From: Prauserella_A sp040645195
GTDB taxonomy: Bacteria > Actinomycetota > Actinomycetes > Mycobacteriales > Pseudonocardiaceae
Length of the DNA stretch: 64,000 bases
NCBI RefSeq assembly: GCF_040645195.1
Contig: NZ_JBEYXW010000011.1
Span: 109,396 to 173,395 of the forward strand
Reading direction: 5' to 3'
A model generated the notes under the pieces. That model saw nothing but the letters and a program-made list of their open reading frames with translations. It did not search any database and had not been told where the DNA came from. Positions 8,575-15,734 of this stretch are shown here, piece by piece. The translations under genes were made by a program, and so were the position numbers. How positions within the stretch are numbered: the first letter of the stretch is position 1; every line of letters begins with the position of its first letter.

Positions 8575-8725
8575 AGCATTCGCGCCTGCCGGGCATTCGG
8601 GCTCGCCGTCCACACTGGACGGCCTACCGTTGCGGGTCAGCGCCGGACTTCGACCGGCTTCCCCCGGGCAGATGCGGGTATGCAGTTGTGCTGCCGGTGA
8701 TCGTTTCCCACGGGTACCGGACGTG
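8575..8725 (-). promoter_or_regulatory. Cobalamin riboswitch (B12-box RNA)
   Basis: Read on the minus strand, this leader contains the diagnostic core: GGGGAAGCCGG then AAGTCCGGCG (pairing of CCGG arms) and CTGACCCGCAACGGTA, equal to plus-strand 8624-8671. It is followed by a hairpin (GCCGTCC/GGACGGC) and GAGCCCGAATGCCCGGC, matching the second conserved part of the B12 box. This is established as the adenosylcobalamin-sensing fold. It ends roughly 120 bases before the btuC start. A TTGACA on the minus strand (plus 8724-8729) may be the -35 of its promoter. Exact ends need a covariance model. Confidence 0.9.
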
Positions 8726-8759
8726 TCAACTCGCTGTGACGTACTCGTTGACAGAGGTC

Positions 8760-9380
8760 CTAGTCGTAGAGGACCGCCTGGATCTTCGGGTCGCCGACGT
8801 TGTTCTTGTCGTACCAGTAGAAGTTCGTGTCGATCGTCTCCGGCAGCTGCTGGCCGTCGATCGCCTTGAGCGCGGAGTCGACGAGCTGCCTGCCCATGTC
8901 GACAGGGTCCTGTGTCACGGCACCGGCCATCAGACCGCTCTCGATCGCATCGATCTGCGCCTTGCCGGAGTCGAAGCCGACGATCGTGATGCCCTGCTTG
9001 CCGCTCTCCTGTGCACCCTTGATCACGCCGATCGCCGAGCCCTCGTTGGCGGCGTAGATTCCCTTGAGATCGGGATTGGCCTGGATGATCGACTTGGTGA
9101 TGTTGGCGGACTCCAGCTGGTCACCGCCGCCGTACTGCGGCTCCAGCACGGTGATGCCGGGCGCGTTCTGCTGCATCCACTCGCGGAAGCCGTCCCGGCG
9201 GTCGATGCCGGAGCGGCTGGTCTGGTCGTGTACCACCAGAGCCACCTTGCCCGTGCCGCCGACCTCGTCCGCCATGCGCTCGGCTGCCTCGGCCGCAGCG
9301 GCCTTGTTGTCCGTGGCCACCGTGGTGACCGGCACGTCACTGTCCACACCGGAGTCGAAGGCGATCACCGGAATGTTCGC
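8760..9380 (-). pseudogene. Remnant of a sugar-binding protein (RbsB type), N-terminus lost
   Basis: About 205 residues of a periplasmic-binding-protein (Peripla_BP_4) C-terminal part: it begins inside the conserved NIPVIAFDSG strand and continues with the second-lobe motifs (KVALVVHDQ, GIYAANEGSA, IVGFDSG, AGAVTQDP) to a normal end. The signal peptide and roughly the first 120 residues are missing. Immediately upstream the sequence jumps to the ABC ATPase of the same transporter, so one deletion removed the 3' end of rbsA, the whole permease gene and the 5' part of this gene. It cannot make an exported binding protein. Context suggests it once served L-fucose or L-fuconate uptake. Confidence 0.85.
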
Positions 9381-9408
9381 CGCTGGGGGAGGTCTGATGG
9401 CCCGGGGA

Positions 9409-10360
9409 GATCTCTTCCTTGGCGCCGACGTCGATTCCGCGTGTCGGCTCGTCGAAGATGAGGACGTCGCTGTTCTTCACCAGCCATTTGGCGATCACGA
9501 CCTTCTGCTGGTTGCCGCCGGAGAGGTGCTTGGTGGTCTGCTCCAGTGACGGCGTCTTGATGCGGAGCGTGCCGACGTAGTCCTGCGCCTCGGACCGCGC
9601 CGCGCGGTCGTGCACAACTCGGCGGTGGTGAAGCGATCGCGCAGCGAGCCGAGGGCGATGTTGGCCTTGACGTCGTGGTCGAGCAGCAGGCCGAAACGCT
9701 TGCGGTCCTCGGAGAGGTAGCCGATCCCGTACCGTGCGGCCGTTGCAGGGCTGCCGATGCGGATGTCGTTGCCGTGCAAGGTGATCGTGCCGCCATCGAT
9801 CCGGTCGGCGCCCACCAGCGCGCGGGCGACCTCGGTGCGCCCGGCACCCATCAGTCCCGCGAAACCCAGGATCTCACCGCGCCGCAGCTCGAACGACACG
9901 TCCTCGAGCAACGCCTTCGTCGTCAGGCCACGTACGCGCAGAAGCACGTCGCGGTCGGCCCGCACGCCCTCCGGCCGGGCGCCGGTGTTGATGGCCCTGC
10001 CGACCATCAGCGCAATGATCTCCGGCGTGCTCGCGCTCAGCAGGTCGAGCGTGTCGATGTACTCACCGTCCCTGATGACGGTGACGCGGCCGGCGATCCG
10101 TTTGATCTCCTCGATCCGGTGGGAGATGTAGATGACCCCGGTGCCTGGCCGGACGAACTGGCGGATCAGCTCGTGCAGCGTGGCGACCTCGGTGTCGTTC
10201 AGCGCCGCCGTCGGCTCGTCCATGATCAGCACGCGAGGCTCGTGGGACAGCGCCTTGGCGATCTCCACCAGCTGCTGGTTGGCGACGGTGAGGGTGCCGA
10301 CGACCGCCCTGGGATCCAGCGGCAGCCGCAGCCCGCGCAGCAACTCGGCTGCTGCGGTGT
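9409..10360 (-). pseudogene. Remnant of a sugar ABC importer ATPase (RbsA type)
   Basis: Tandem-ATPase importer subunit reduced to fragments. The 5' end is gone: homology starts at LTVANQQLVEIAKAL, past the first Walker A. The first Walker B (VLIMDEPTAALN), the linker and the second domain (GLMGAGRTE) follow in one frame, which breaks near 9617 by a single-base-type slip at FTTAEL; homology resumes in another frame (HDRAARSEAQDYVG, LSGGNQQKV, DEPTRGIDVGAKEEI) and then joins RbsB sequence. At least three separate lesions make this a certain pseudogene. It lies directly after the broken fucD and must have been in its operon. Confidence 0.88.
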
Positions 10361-10364
10361 TAGC

Positions 10365-11604
10365 CTAGTCATGGGAATACTCCACAATGGACGCTGCGTG
10401 CATCCCGGTTCCTGCGCTGGGCGCTTTCGGTGCGTGGTAGCGGCCGCCGTGTACCTCGACCGGCGTCACGAAGTGTTCGTGCAGGTGGTCGACGGACTCG
10501 ATCATCCGCCCTTCGAGGCCGCCGGACACCGCGACGTAGTCGAACATCGCCAGGCGGGCACACCGGAACCCCGAACTTGGCTGCCAGTAACAGGATCGCG
10601 ATGTTCTCGTTGACCCCGGCCACCACTGTCGCGTCGATTTGCAGGATCCGCAGCGCACCGGCCTGCAGGAACTGTTTGAACAGCACCCGGTTGGCGGCGT
10701 GCTCACCGGTGGCGACGGGGATCGGCGCAATGGCCTTCGCGATCGTCGCGTGCCCCAGCACGTCGTCCGGGCTGGTCGGCTCCTCGACCCAGGCGAGGTC
10801 GAACTGGCGTAGCGCGCCCAGCCAGTGCACTGCCTCGGCGACATCCCAGCGCTGGTTGGCATCGACGGCAATGCGGATGTCCGGCCCGCACACCTCGCGC
10901 GCGATGCGCAGCCTGCGGATGTCGTCGTCGAGGTCGGCGCCGACCTTGAGCTTGATCTGGGTGAAGCCGTCGGCGACCGCCTCCCGGCACAGCCTGGCGA
11001 GCTTGTCGTCGTCGTAGCCGAGCCAGCCCGGTGTGGTCGTGTAGGCGGGGTAACCATCCCGCAGCAGCGTGGCCTCGCGCTCGAGGCGGCCCGGTTCGGC
11101 CGCACGCAGAATCTCCAGCGCATCGTGCCGGGTCAGCGCGTCGGTGAGGTAGCGGAAGTCGACGAGATCGACGATTTCCTCGGGACTCAGCGAGGAAAGC
11201 AACTGCCACAACGGTTTCCCGGCACGCTTGGCCTTGAGGTCCCACAGCGCGTTGACGGCGGCGCCGATCGCCATGTGGATGATGCCCTTCTCCGGGCCGA
11301 GCCAGCGCAGTTGCGAATCGTGCACCAGCTCGCGCCAGGTGCCACCGAAGTCGGCGAGCAGGTCGTCGACGTCCCGGCCGAGCAGGTGCCCTTCGAGTGC
11401 GCGCAGCGCCGCGACCTGGACGTCGTTGCCGCGGCCGATGGTGAACACGAAGGCGTGGCCTTCCAGCCCGTCGCCGACATCGGTACGGATGCGCAGATAG
11501 CTCGACGAGTAGTCGGGATCCGGGTTCATCGCATCGGACCCGTCCAAGGTCTGCGAGGTGGGAAAGCGCACGTCATGCGTCTGCAGCGCGATGATGCGGG
11601 CCAC
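10365..11604 (-). pseudogene. fucD: L-fuconate dehydratase, broken near the C-terminus
   Basis: An enolase-superfamily dehydratase of the FucD group. The N-terminal cap, the KxK catalytic pair (IKLKVGAD), metal-ligand motifs (DANQRWD, EEPTSPDD, GEHAANRV) are intact. Near 10553 the frame shifts: the expected PHAGGVGLCE-type segment with the general His is absent, and homology restarts in another frame at LAMFDYVAVSGG and runs to EYSHD at 10365. A deletion of some 40 bases fits. The loss takes out a catalytic residue, so even a read-through product should be dead. GTG start at 11604 after GGGAGC. The enzyme would convert L-fuconate to 2-keto-3-deoxy-L-fuconate, the substrate for the SDR and hydrolase genes next door. 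Confidence 0.85.
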
Positions 11605-11654
11605 GGACCAGCTCCCTTGCCGCGTGACCGGATATGGTCTACATCACGTTGAAA

Positions 11655-11677
11655 CGATAGACATCGGATGTATTCAC
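11655..11677. promoter_or_regulatory. GntR-type operator between fucD and the FAH gene
   Basis: ACATC-G-GATGT at 11661-11671 is a perfect 11-base inverted repeat, with wider symmetry in ATAGACATCGGATGTATTC. It lies in the divergent gap serving fucD and the hydrolase gene. A near copy (ACATCGGATCT, 14105-14115) lies before the FadR-type regulator gene. Regulators of that family bind short palindromes of this size. The match between two promoters of one pathway is the main support. Confidence 0.65.
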
Positions 11678-11754
11678 CGTCAAGGCTCGATCTCTTCGCG
11701 TGTTGCCCCTAGGATTCCCTGGACACACCGACCATTGGCGTGAGGAGTGGACCT

Positions 11755-12612
11755 GTGAAACTGGCCAGGCTCGGCCCCGCAGGTAGCGAGCGGCCCGTCG
11801 TACTCGACGACGGCAAGACATTCGACCTGACCGGACTGACGGCCGATGTGGACGGGGCATTCCTCGCCGCGGGCGGGCCCGCTGCCGTGCGTGCGGCGCT
11901 CGCCGCGGGCGAACTGCCCGAGGTGGCCGACGCCGCGGACCTCCGGGTCGGCGCGCCGATCGCCAGGCCGAGCGCGGTGGTGTGCGTCGGCATGAACTAC
12001 GCCGAGCACGCGGCCGAATCCGGGTCGGCGCCGCCGGAGACGCCGATCCTGTTCCTCAAGACCCCCAACACAGTTGTCGGCCCGTATGACCCTGTCGCCA
12101 TCCCGCCGGGCAGCGAGCGCACCGACTGGGAGGTCGAGCTCGGCATTGTCATCGGCACCCGCGCGGGCTACCTCGATTCGACGGCCGACAGCATCAACCA
12201 CATCGCGGGTTTCGTGCTCGGCAACGACGTGTCCGAACGGCAATACCAGCTGGAGGACTCGGGCGGGCAGTGGAGCAAGGGCAAATGCGCTCCCGGCTTC
12301 AACCCGCTGGGACCGTGGCTGGTGACCCCGGACGAGGTCGACCATCGCAACCTGCGGCTGCGCAGCTGGGTCAACGGCGAGCCGCGGCAGGACTCCACCA
12401 CCGCCGACATGGTGTTCGACGTCGAGTTCCTGGTGTGGCACATCAGCCAGTACCTGACGCTCGAACCGGGTGACCTGATCATGACGGGCACCCCGCAGGG
12501 CGTCGCGTTGTCGGGCAAGTTCCCGTATCTCGGCGCCGTGGACGTGGTCGAGTTGGAGATCGAGGGGCTGGGGCGGCAGCGTCAGGAGTTCGTCGCAGCC
12601 GGGCCGAGGTAG
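11755..12612 (+). CDS. Fumarylacetoacetate-hydrolase family enzyme, likely 2,4-diketo-3-deoxy-L-fuconate hydrolase
   Basis: A 285-residue FAH-fold enzyme with a short N-terminal domain (1-70) and the full catalytic core: GMNYAEHAAE, FLKTPNTVVGP, the acidic metal site in WEVELGIVIG, NDVSERQYQ, and MTGTPQGVALS. I choose GTG 11755 because AGGAG lies 7 bases before it. In the non-phosphorylating L-fucose pathway such an enzyme splits 2,4-diketo-3-deoxy-L-fuconate to pyruvate and L-lactate, and its neighbours here (fucD, SDR, sugar importer) fit that pathway. The gene itself looks intact although both partners are broken. Four bases separate it from the SDR. Confidence 0.82.
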   Translation: MKLARLGPAGSERPVVLDDGKTFDLTGLTADVDGAFLAAGGPAAVRAALAAGELPEVADAADLRVGAPIARPSAVVCVGMNYAEHAAESGSAPPETPILFLKTPNTVVGPYDPVAIPPGSERTDWEVELGIVIGTRAGYLDSTADSINHIAGFVLGNDVSERQYQLEDSGGQWSKGKCAPGFNPLGPWLVTPDEVDHRNLRLRSWVNGEPRQDSTTADMVFDVEFLVWHISQYLTLEPGDLIMTGTPQGVALSGKFPYLGAVDVVELEIEGLGRQRQEFVAAGPR

Positions 12613-12616
12613 CCGG

Positions 12617-13368
12617 ATGGGCGAGTTCGACGGGCTGGTCGCCGCGGTCACCGGGGGAGCGTCCGGCATCGGCGCGGCCGTGGTGGCGGCGTTGCGGGAA
12701 CGCGGCGCGCGGGTGGCGGCACTCGACGTGCAGCCGGTACCCGACGCCGACGGGGTGCTCGGTGTGCATGCCGACGTCACCGACGACGCGTCGGTGCGCG
12801 CGGCACTCGATGCCGTGGTGGCACGCTTCGGCAGGCTCGACATCCTCGTCAACAACGCCGGGATCGGCGCACAGGGCACTGTCGCCGACAACGACGACGC
12901 CGAATGGTTGCGGGTACTCGACGTCAACCTGCTCGGCATGGTCCGTACCAGCCGGGCCGCCTTGCCGTACCTGCGCCGCTCGCCTGCCGCTGCCGTGGTG
13001 AACATCGGATCTATCGCGGCGACGGCGAGGCTGCCGCAGCGCGCGGTGTACAGCGCATCGAAGGGCGCGGTGCTGGCCCTGTCCCGCGCGATGGCGGCCG
13101 ACCACCTGCACGAGGGCATCCGGGTCAACTGCGTCAACCCGGGCACGGCGGACACGCCGTGGATCGGCAGGCTGCTCGACAGCGCCGACGACCCCGAGGC
13201 GGAACGGGCCGCGCTGGCGCAAGGCAGCCGCACGGCAGGCTGGTGTCACCGCAGGAGGTCGCGCACGCGGTCGTGTACCTCGTGAGCCCGCTGGCCACCT
13301 CCACCAGCGGTGTCGGACTGGTCGTCGACGGCGGGATGCAGGACCTGCGGCTACGCCCCCGGTCCTGA
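12617..13368 (+). pseudogene. Short-chain dehydrogenase, frameshifted (2-keto-3-deoxy-L-fuconate dehydrogenase type)
   Basis: A classical SDR of about 250 residues: GGASGIG cofactor loop (13-19), NNAG, and the Ser...Tyr-x-x-x-Lys set (NIGSIAA, YSASKG). The frame holds to about base 13222 and then runs out of homology; the true C-terminus (PHGRLVSPQEVA, VVDGGMQ) continues in another frame to 13368. One base lost or gained near GCGCAAGGCAG explains it. The catalytic residues precede the break, but the C-terminal substrate-binding and dimer part would be scrambled. It follows the FAH gene by 4 bases and would oxidise the product of FucD. Confidence 0.82.
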
Positions 13369-13391
13369 GCTTCCGCGCGTGGTGTCTGTGG

Positions 13392-14072
13392 TCAGGACTC
13401 GACGAGGGTCTGGCGGAGCCACTGCTCGACACCTGCGATGTGCACGGTGGCCCAGGCGCGGGCGACGTTGGGCTGCCGGGCGGCGAGGGCCTGCTGGATG
13501 GCGCGGTGTTCGGCGAGGGTGCGCTCCACGACGCCCTCCTGTGTGATGCCGCGCCACGTGCGGGCCCGCTGCGTGCGGCCGGACACGCTCTCCACCAGTG
13601 ACGACACCACCTGGTTGCCGGAGCCGGCCGCGATCCGGCGGTGGAACTCCAGGTCGTTGGCCACCAGTTGCTCGACGGTGGGCTTGTCGCTGAGCGCGTC
13701 GAGTAGCGTCGCGAGCCCCTCGATGTCCACTGTGGGCATCTTCGTGGCCGCCATCGCGGTCGCTGCTGGCTCGATGATCCGCCGTGCTTCCAGGAACTGC
13801 AGGACGGTGTCGTCGCGGTGGAAGTCGACGACGAAGCTCATCGCGTCCATGAGCAGCCCCGGATCGAGGCTCGTCACGTAGGTCCCGTCGCCCTGCCGGA
13901 CGTCGAGCACGTGGATCAGCGACAGGGCGCGCACGGCCTCGCGCAGCGAGTTGCGGGACAGTCCGAGGCGCTCGGCCAGGTCCGGTTCGCGGGGGAGCCG
14001 GTCGCCGGGGCGCAGCTCGCCGTCCACGATCATCTGCTTGATCGCCTCGATGGCGGCGTCGGTGACGGACAT
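13392..14072 (-). CDS. GntR/FadR-family transcriptional regulator of the fuconate locus
   Basis: A 226-residue regulator: GntR winged helix (about 1-70; PREPDLAERLGLSRNSLREAVRAL) and an all-helical FCD ligand domain with the usual metal-binding residues (NDLEFHRRIA and the two later His in the AEHRAI and TVHIAGV helices). The start at ATG 14072 has GAGGAGG 7 bases upstream; a longer frame to 14108 lacks one. FCD proteins bind small carboxylic acids, so L-fuconate or a breakdown product is a reasonable effector. Operator-like palindromes lie before this gene and before fucD, so it likely represses both and itself. Confidence 0.85.
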   Translation of the reverse strand: MSVTDAAIEAIKQMIVDGELRPGDRLPREPDLAERLGLSRNSLREAVRALSLIHVLDVRQGDGTYVTSLDPGLLMDAMSFVVDFHRDDTVLQFLEARRIIEPAATAMAATKMPTVDIEGLATLLDALSDKPTVEQLVANDLEFHRRIAAGSGNQVVSSLVESVSGRTQRARTWRGITQEGVVERTLAEHRAIQQALAARQPNVARAWATVHIAGVEQWLRQTLVES

Positions 14073-14098
14073 GGGAAGTCCTCCTCGGGTGTCGTCAG

Positions 14099-14120
14099 CA
14101 GAATACATCGGATCTTTCTG
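14099..14120. promoter_or_regulatory. Second GntR-type operator, before the regulator gene
   Basis: ATACATCGGATCTTT at 14103-14117 matches the palindrome before fucD at 10 of 11 core bases. It lies 30 bases upstream of the regulator start, fitting autoregulation. Confidence 0.55.
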
Positions 14121-14157
14121 CTCGCCAGGCGAGACGTCGGTAGGCGAGGGGTGCCCG

Positions 14158-14186
14158 TTGACTGCCCTACCCCCCTAGGGTATAAA
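14158..14186 (+). promoter_or_regulatory. csoR promoter with overlapping copper-repressor operator
   Basis: TTGACT (14158-14163) and TATAAA (14181-14186) are separated by exactly 17 bases, a near-consensus vegetative promoter and rare in such GC-rich DNA. The spacer holds TACCCCCCTAGGGTA, the type of G/C-tract pseudo-palindrome bound by CsoR. A second related block, TACCGGTAGGGGGTA, is at 14222-14236. Copper-free CsoR bound here would hide the promoter; Cu(I) would release it. Confidence 0.82.
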
Positions 14187-14274
14187 TGACACCTGTCGGG
14201 CGGCGCCGACCCTCTGCTCGATACCGGTAGGGGGTAAACTTCGGGGCGACCGGCAGCTACGAAGGAGAAGAGCC

Positions 14275-14556
14275 ATGCGGGGATACACCGGAGACAAGGA
14301 CGCCTACCTGAAGCGGCTGCGCCGCATCGAGGGGCAGATCCGCGGTTTGCAGCGAATGGTCGAGAACGACGAGTACTGCATCGACGTCCTCACGCAGATC
14401 GCGGCGGCGACCAAGGCCTTGCAGGCGGTGTCCCTCGGGCTCATGGACGAGCACCTCAGGCACTGCGTGGCCGAGGCCATCGCCGAAGGCGGGGACACCG
14501 CCGAGGCCAAGGTGCGCGAGGCCAGCGACGCCATCGCGCGGCTCGTCCGCTCCTGA
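14275..14556 (+). CDS. csoR: Copper-sensing repressor CsoR
   Basis: A 93-residue all-helical DUF156/CsoR protein. The Cu(I) ligand set Cys35, His60, Cys64 (EYCID and DEHLRHC) matches the known C-H-C triad, which separates copper sensors from nickel or formaldehyde relatives. GAAGGAG lies 7 bases before the ATG. It heads an operon with copZ, a secreted His-rich protein and copA, downstream of a promoter overlapped by CsoR-like sites, so it is autoregulated. Confidence 0.93.
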   Translation: MRGYTGDKDAYLKRLRRIEGQIRGLQRMVENDEYCIDVLTQIAAATKALQAVSLGLMDEHLRHCVAEAIAEGGDTAEAKVREASDAIARLVRS

Positions 14557-14591
14557 GACGACAACACACGACCGCCAGGAGGAATACGACG

Positions 14592-14798
14592 ATGACCGAG
14601 ACCACCTACACCGTCACCGGCATGACCTGTGAGCACTGCGCCCGCTCGGTGACAGAGGAGGTCGGTGCCATTGCCGGAGTGACCAACGTCGCCGTGGACC
14701 TGCCAACCGGTGCGGTGACCGTCACCAGCGCCACCGAGCTCGGCGCCGACGACGTACGAGCCGCGGTCGAGGAGGCCGGTTACCAGTTGACCGCGTAG
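14592..14798 (+). CDS. copZ: Copper chaperone CopZ
   Basis: A 68-residue ferredoxin-like HMA domain with the metal loop GMTCEHC (Cys13, Cys16). It carries Cu(I) in the cytoplasm to the exporter CopA and to CsoR. CAGGAGGAA lies just before the ATG. Length and motif are typical. Lies 35 bases after csoR. Confidence 0.92.
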   Translation: MTETTYTVTGMTCEHCARSVTEEVGAIAGVTNVAVDLPTGAVTVTSATELGADDVRAAVEEAGYQLTA

Positions 14799-14834
14799 TC
14801 ACTACGTTTCGCCAACCAAACGGACAGGACTGAC

Positions 14835-15734
14835 ATGAACACAGCAGCGAAGCTGTCCGCTTACGGTGTAGCGCTCGCCCTTGTCGCCGGAGGCGCCTGG
14901 GCGGCCGGCACCGCTGTCGGTCCCCTCACCAGCACGGCTGCCGGTCCCAGCACCGGCACCGCTGGTGCGCCCGGTGAAGAGGAAGCCGGGCACGGGGACA
15001 CCCACAGCGGCACCGTCGCGGAGGCCGAGCAGATCGACCAGCCCGAGGGGCTGGCGTCGTCCAGGGGCGGTTACACCCTCGCGCCCACCCACACGACGCT
15101 CACTCCAGGGACCACCAACGACTTCTCCTTCCAGATCACCGGACCCGATGGCGCGGCCGTGACGCACTTCGAGGTCGAGCACGAAAAGCGCATGCATCTC
15201 ATCGTGGTGCGGCGCGACAGCGCCGGCTTCCAGCACGTGCATCCCGAGATGGCGGCCGACGGCACCTGGACCGTGCCGCTGACGCTCGCGGAGCCCGGCA
15301 GCTACCGGGTGTTCGCGGATTTCGTTCCCAGCGGCGGCGACGCGATGACACTGGGCACCGATGTGGCCGTGCCAGGTGAGTTCCAGCCGGCCGCATACGA
15401 ACCCTCCCGGGTGGCCAGGGTCGACGGCTACGAGGTTCGCCTCGACGGCGAGCTGGTGGCCGGGCGGACGTCGCAACTGGACCTCACGATCACCAAGGAC
15501 GGCCGCGAGGTCACCGACCTGCAGCCCTACCTCGGTGCCGCTGGGCACCTGGTGGCGCTGCGCTCCGGGGACCTCGCCTACCTGCACGTGCACCCGGGTG
15601 AGGCCGGCACGAGCGGCCCGACGATCACGTTCTACGCCGAGGTGCCCTCGGCAGCCACCTACCGGCTTTTCCTGGACTTCCAGCACGAGGGCACAGTGCG
15701 CACGGCCGAGTTCACGGTGGAGGGACAGCAGTGA
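14835..15734 (+). CDS. Exported copper-operon protein with paired HVHP motifs
   Basis: A 299-residue protein with an N-terminal signal or anchor (about 7-30), a short Thr/Gly/Glu linker with GHGDTHSG, and two beta-rich halves. Each half carries a histidine pair: HLIVVRRD...HVHPEM in the first and HLVALRSG...LHVHPGE in the second. The repeated layout suggests two cupredoxin-like or immunoglobulin-like folds that may hold copper outside the cell. It sits between copZ and copA and overlaps the copA start (GTGA), so it is part of the copper response. Exact function is unproved; buffering or relay of exported copper is my inference. Confidence 0.75.
   Translation: MNTAAKLSAYGVALALVAGGAWAAGTAVGPLTSTAAGPSTGTAGAPGEEEAGHGDTHSGTVAEAEQIDQPEGLASSRGGYTLAPTHTTLTPGTTNDFSFQITGPDGAAVTHFEVEHEKRMHLIVVRRDSAGFQHVHPEMAADGTWTVPLTLAEPGSYRVFADFVPSGGDAMTLGTDVAVPGEFQPAAYEPSRVARVDGYEVRLDGELVAGRTSQLDLTITKDGREVTDLQPYLGAAGHLVALRSGDLAYLHVHPGEAGTSGPTITFYAEVPSAATYRLFLDFQHEGTVRTAEFTVEGQQ

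Noticed and set aside
13180..13260. SDR frameshift and other slips as sequencing errors
   Set aside because: A single slip could be an error, but the same locus has large deletions in fucD, rbsA and rbsB that no base-calling error explains. The SDR slip alone stays open.
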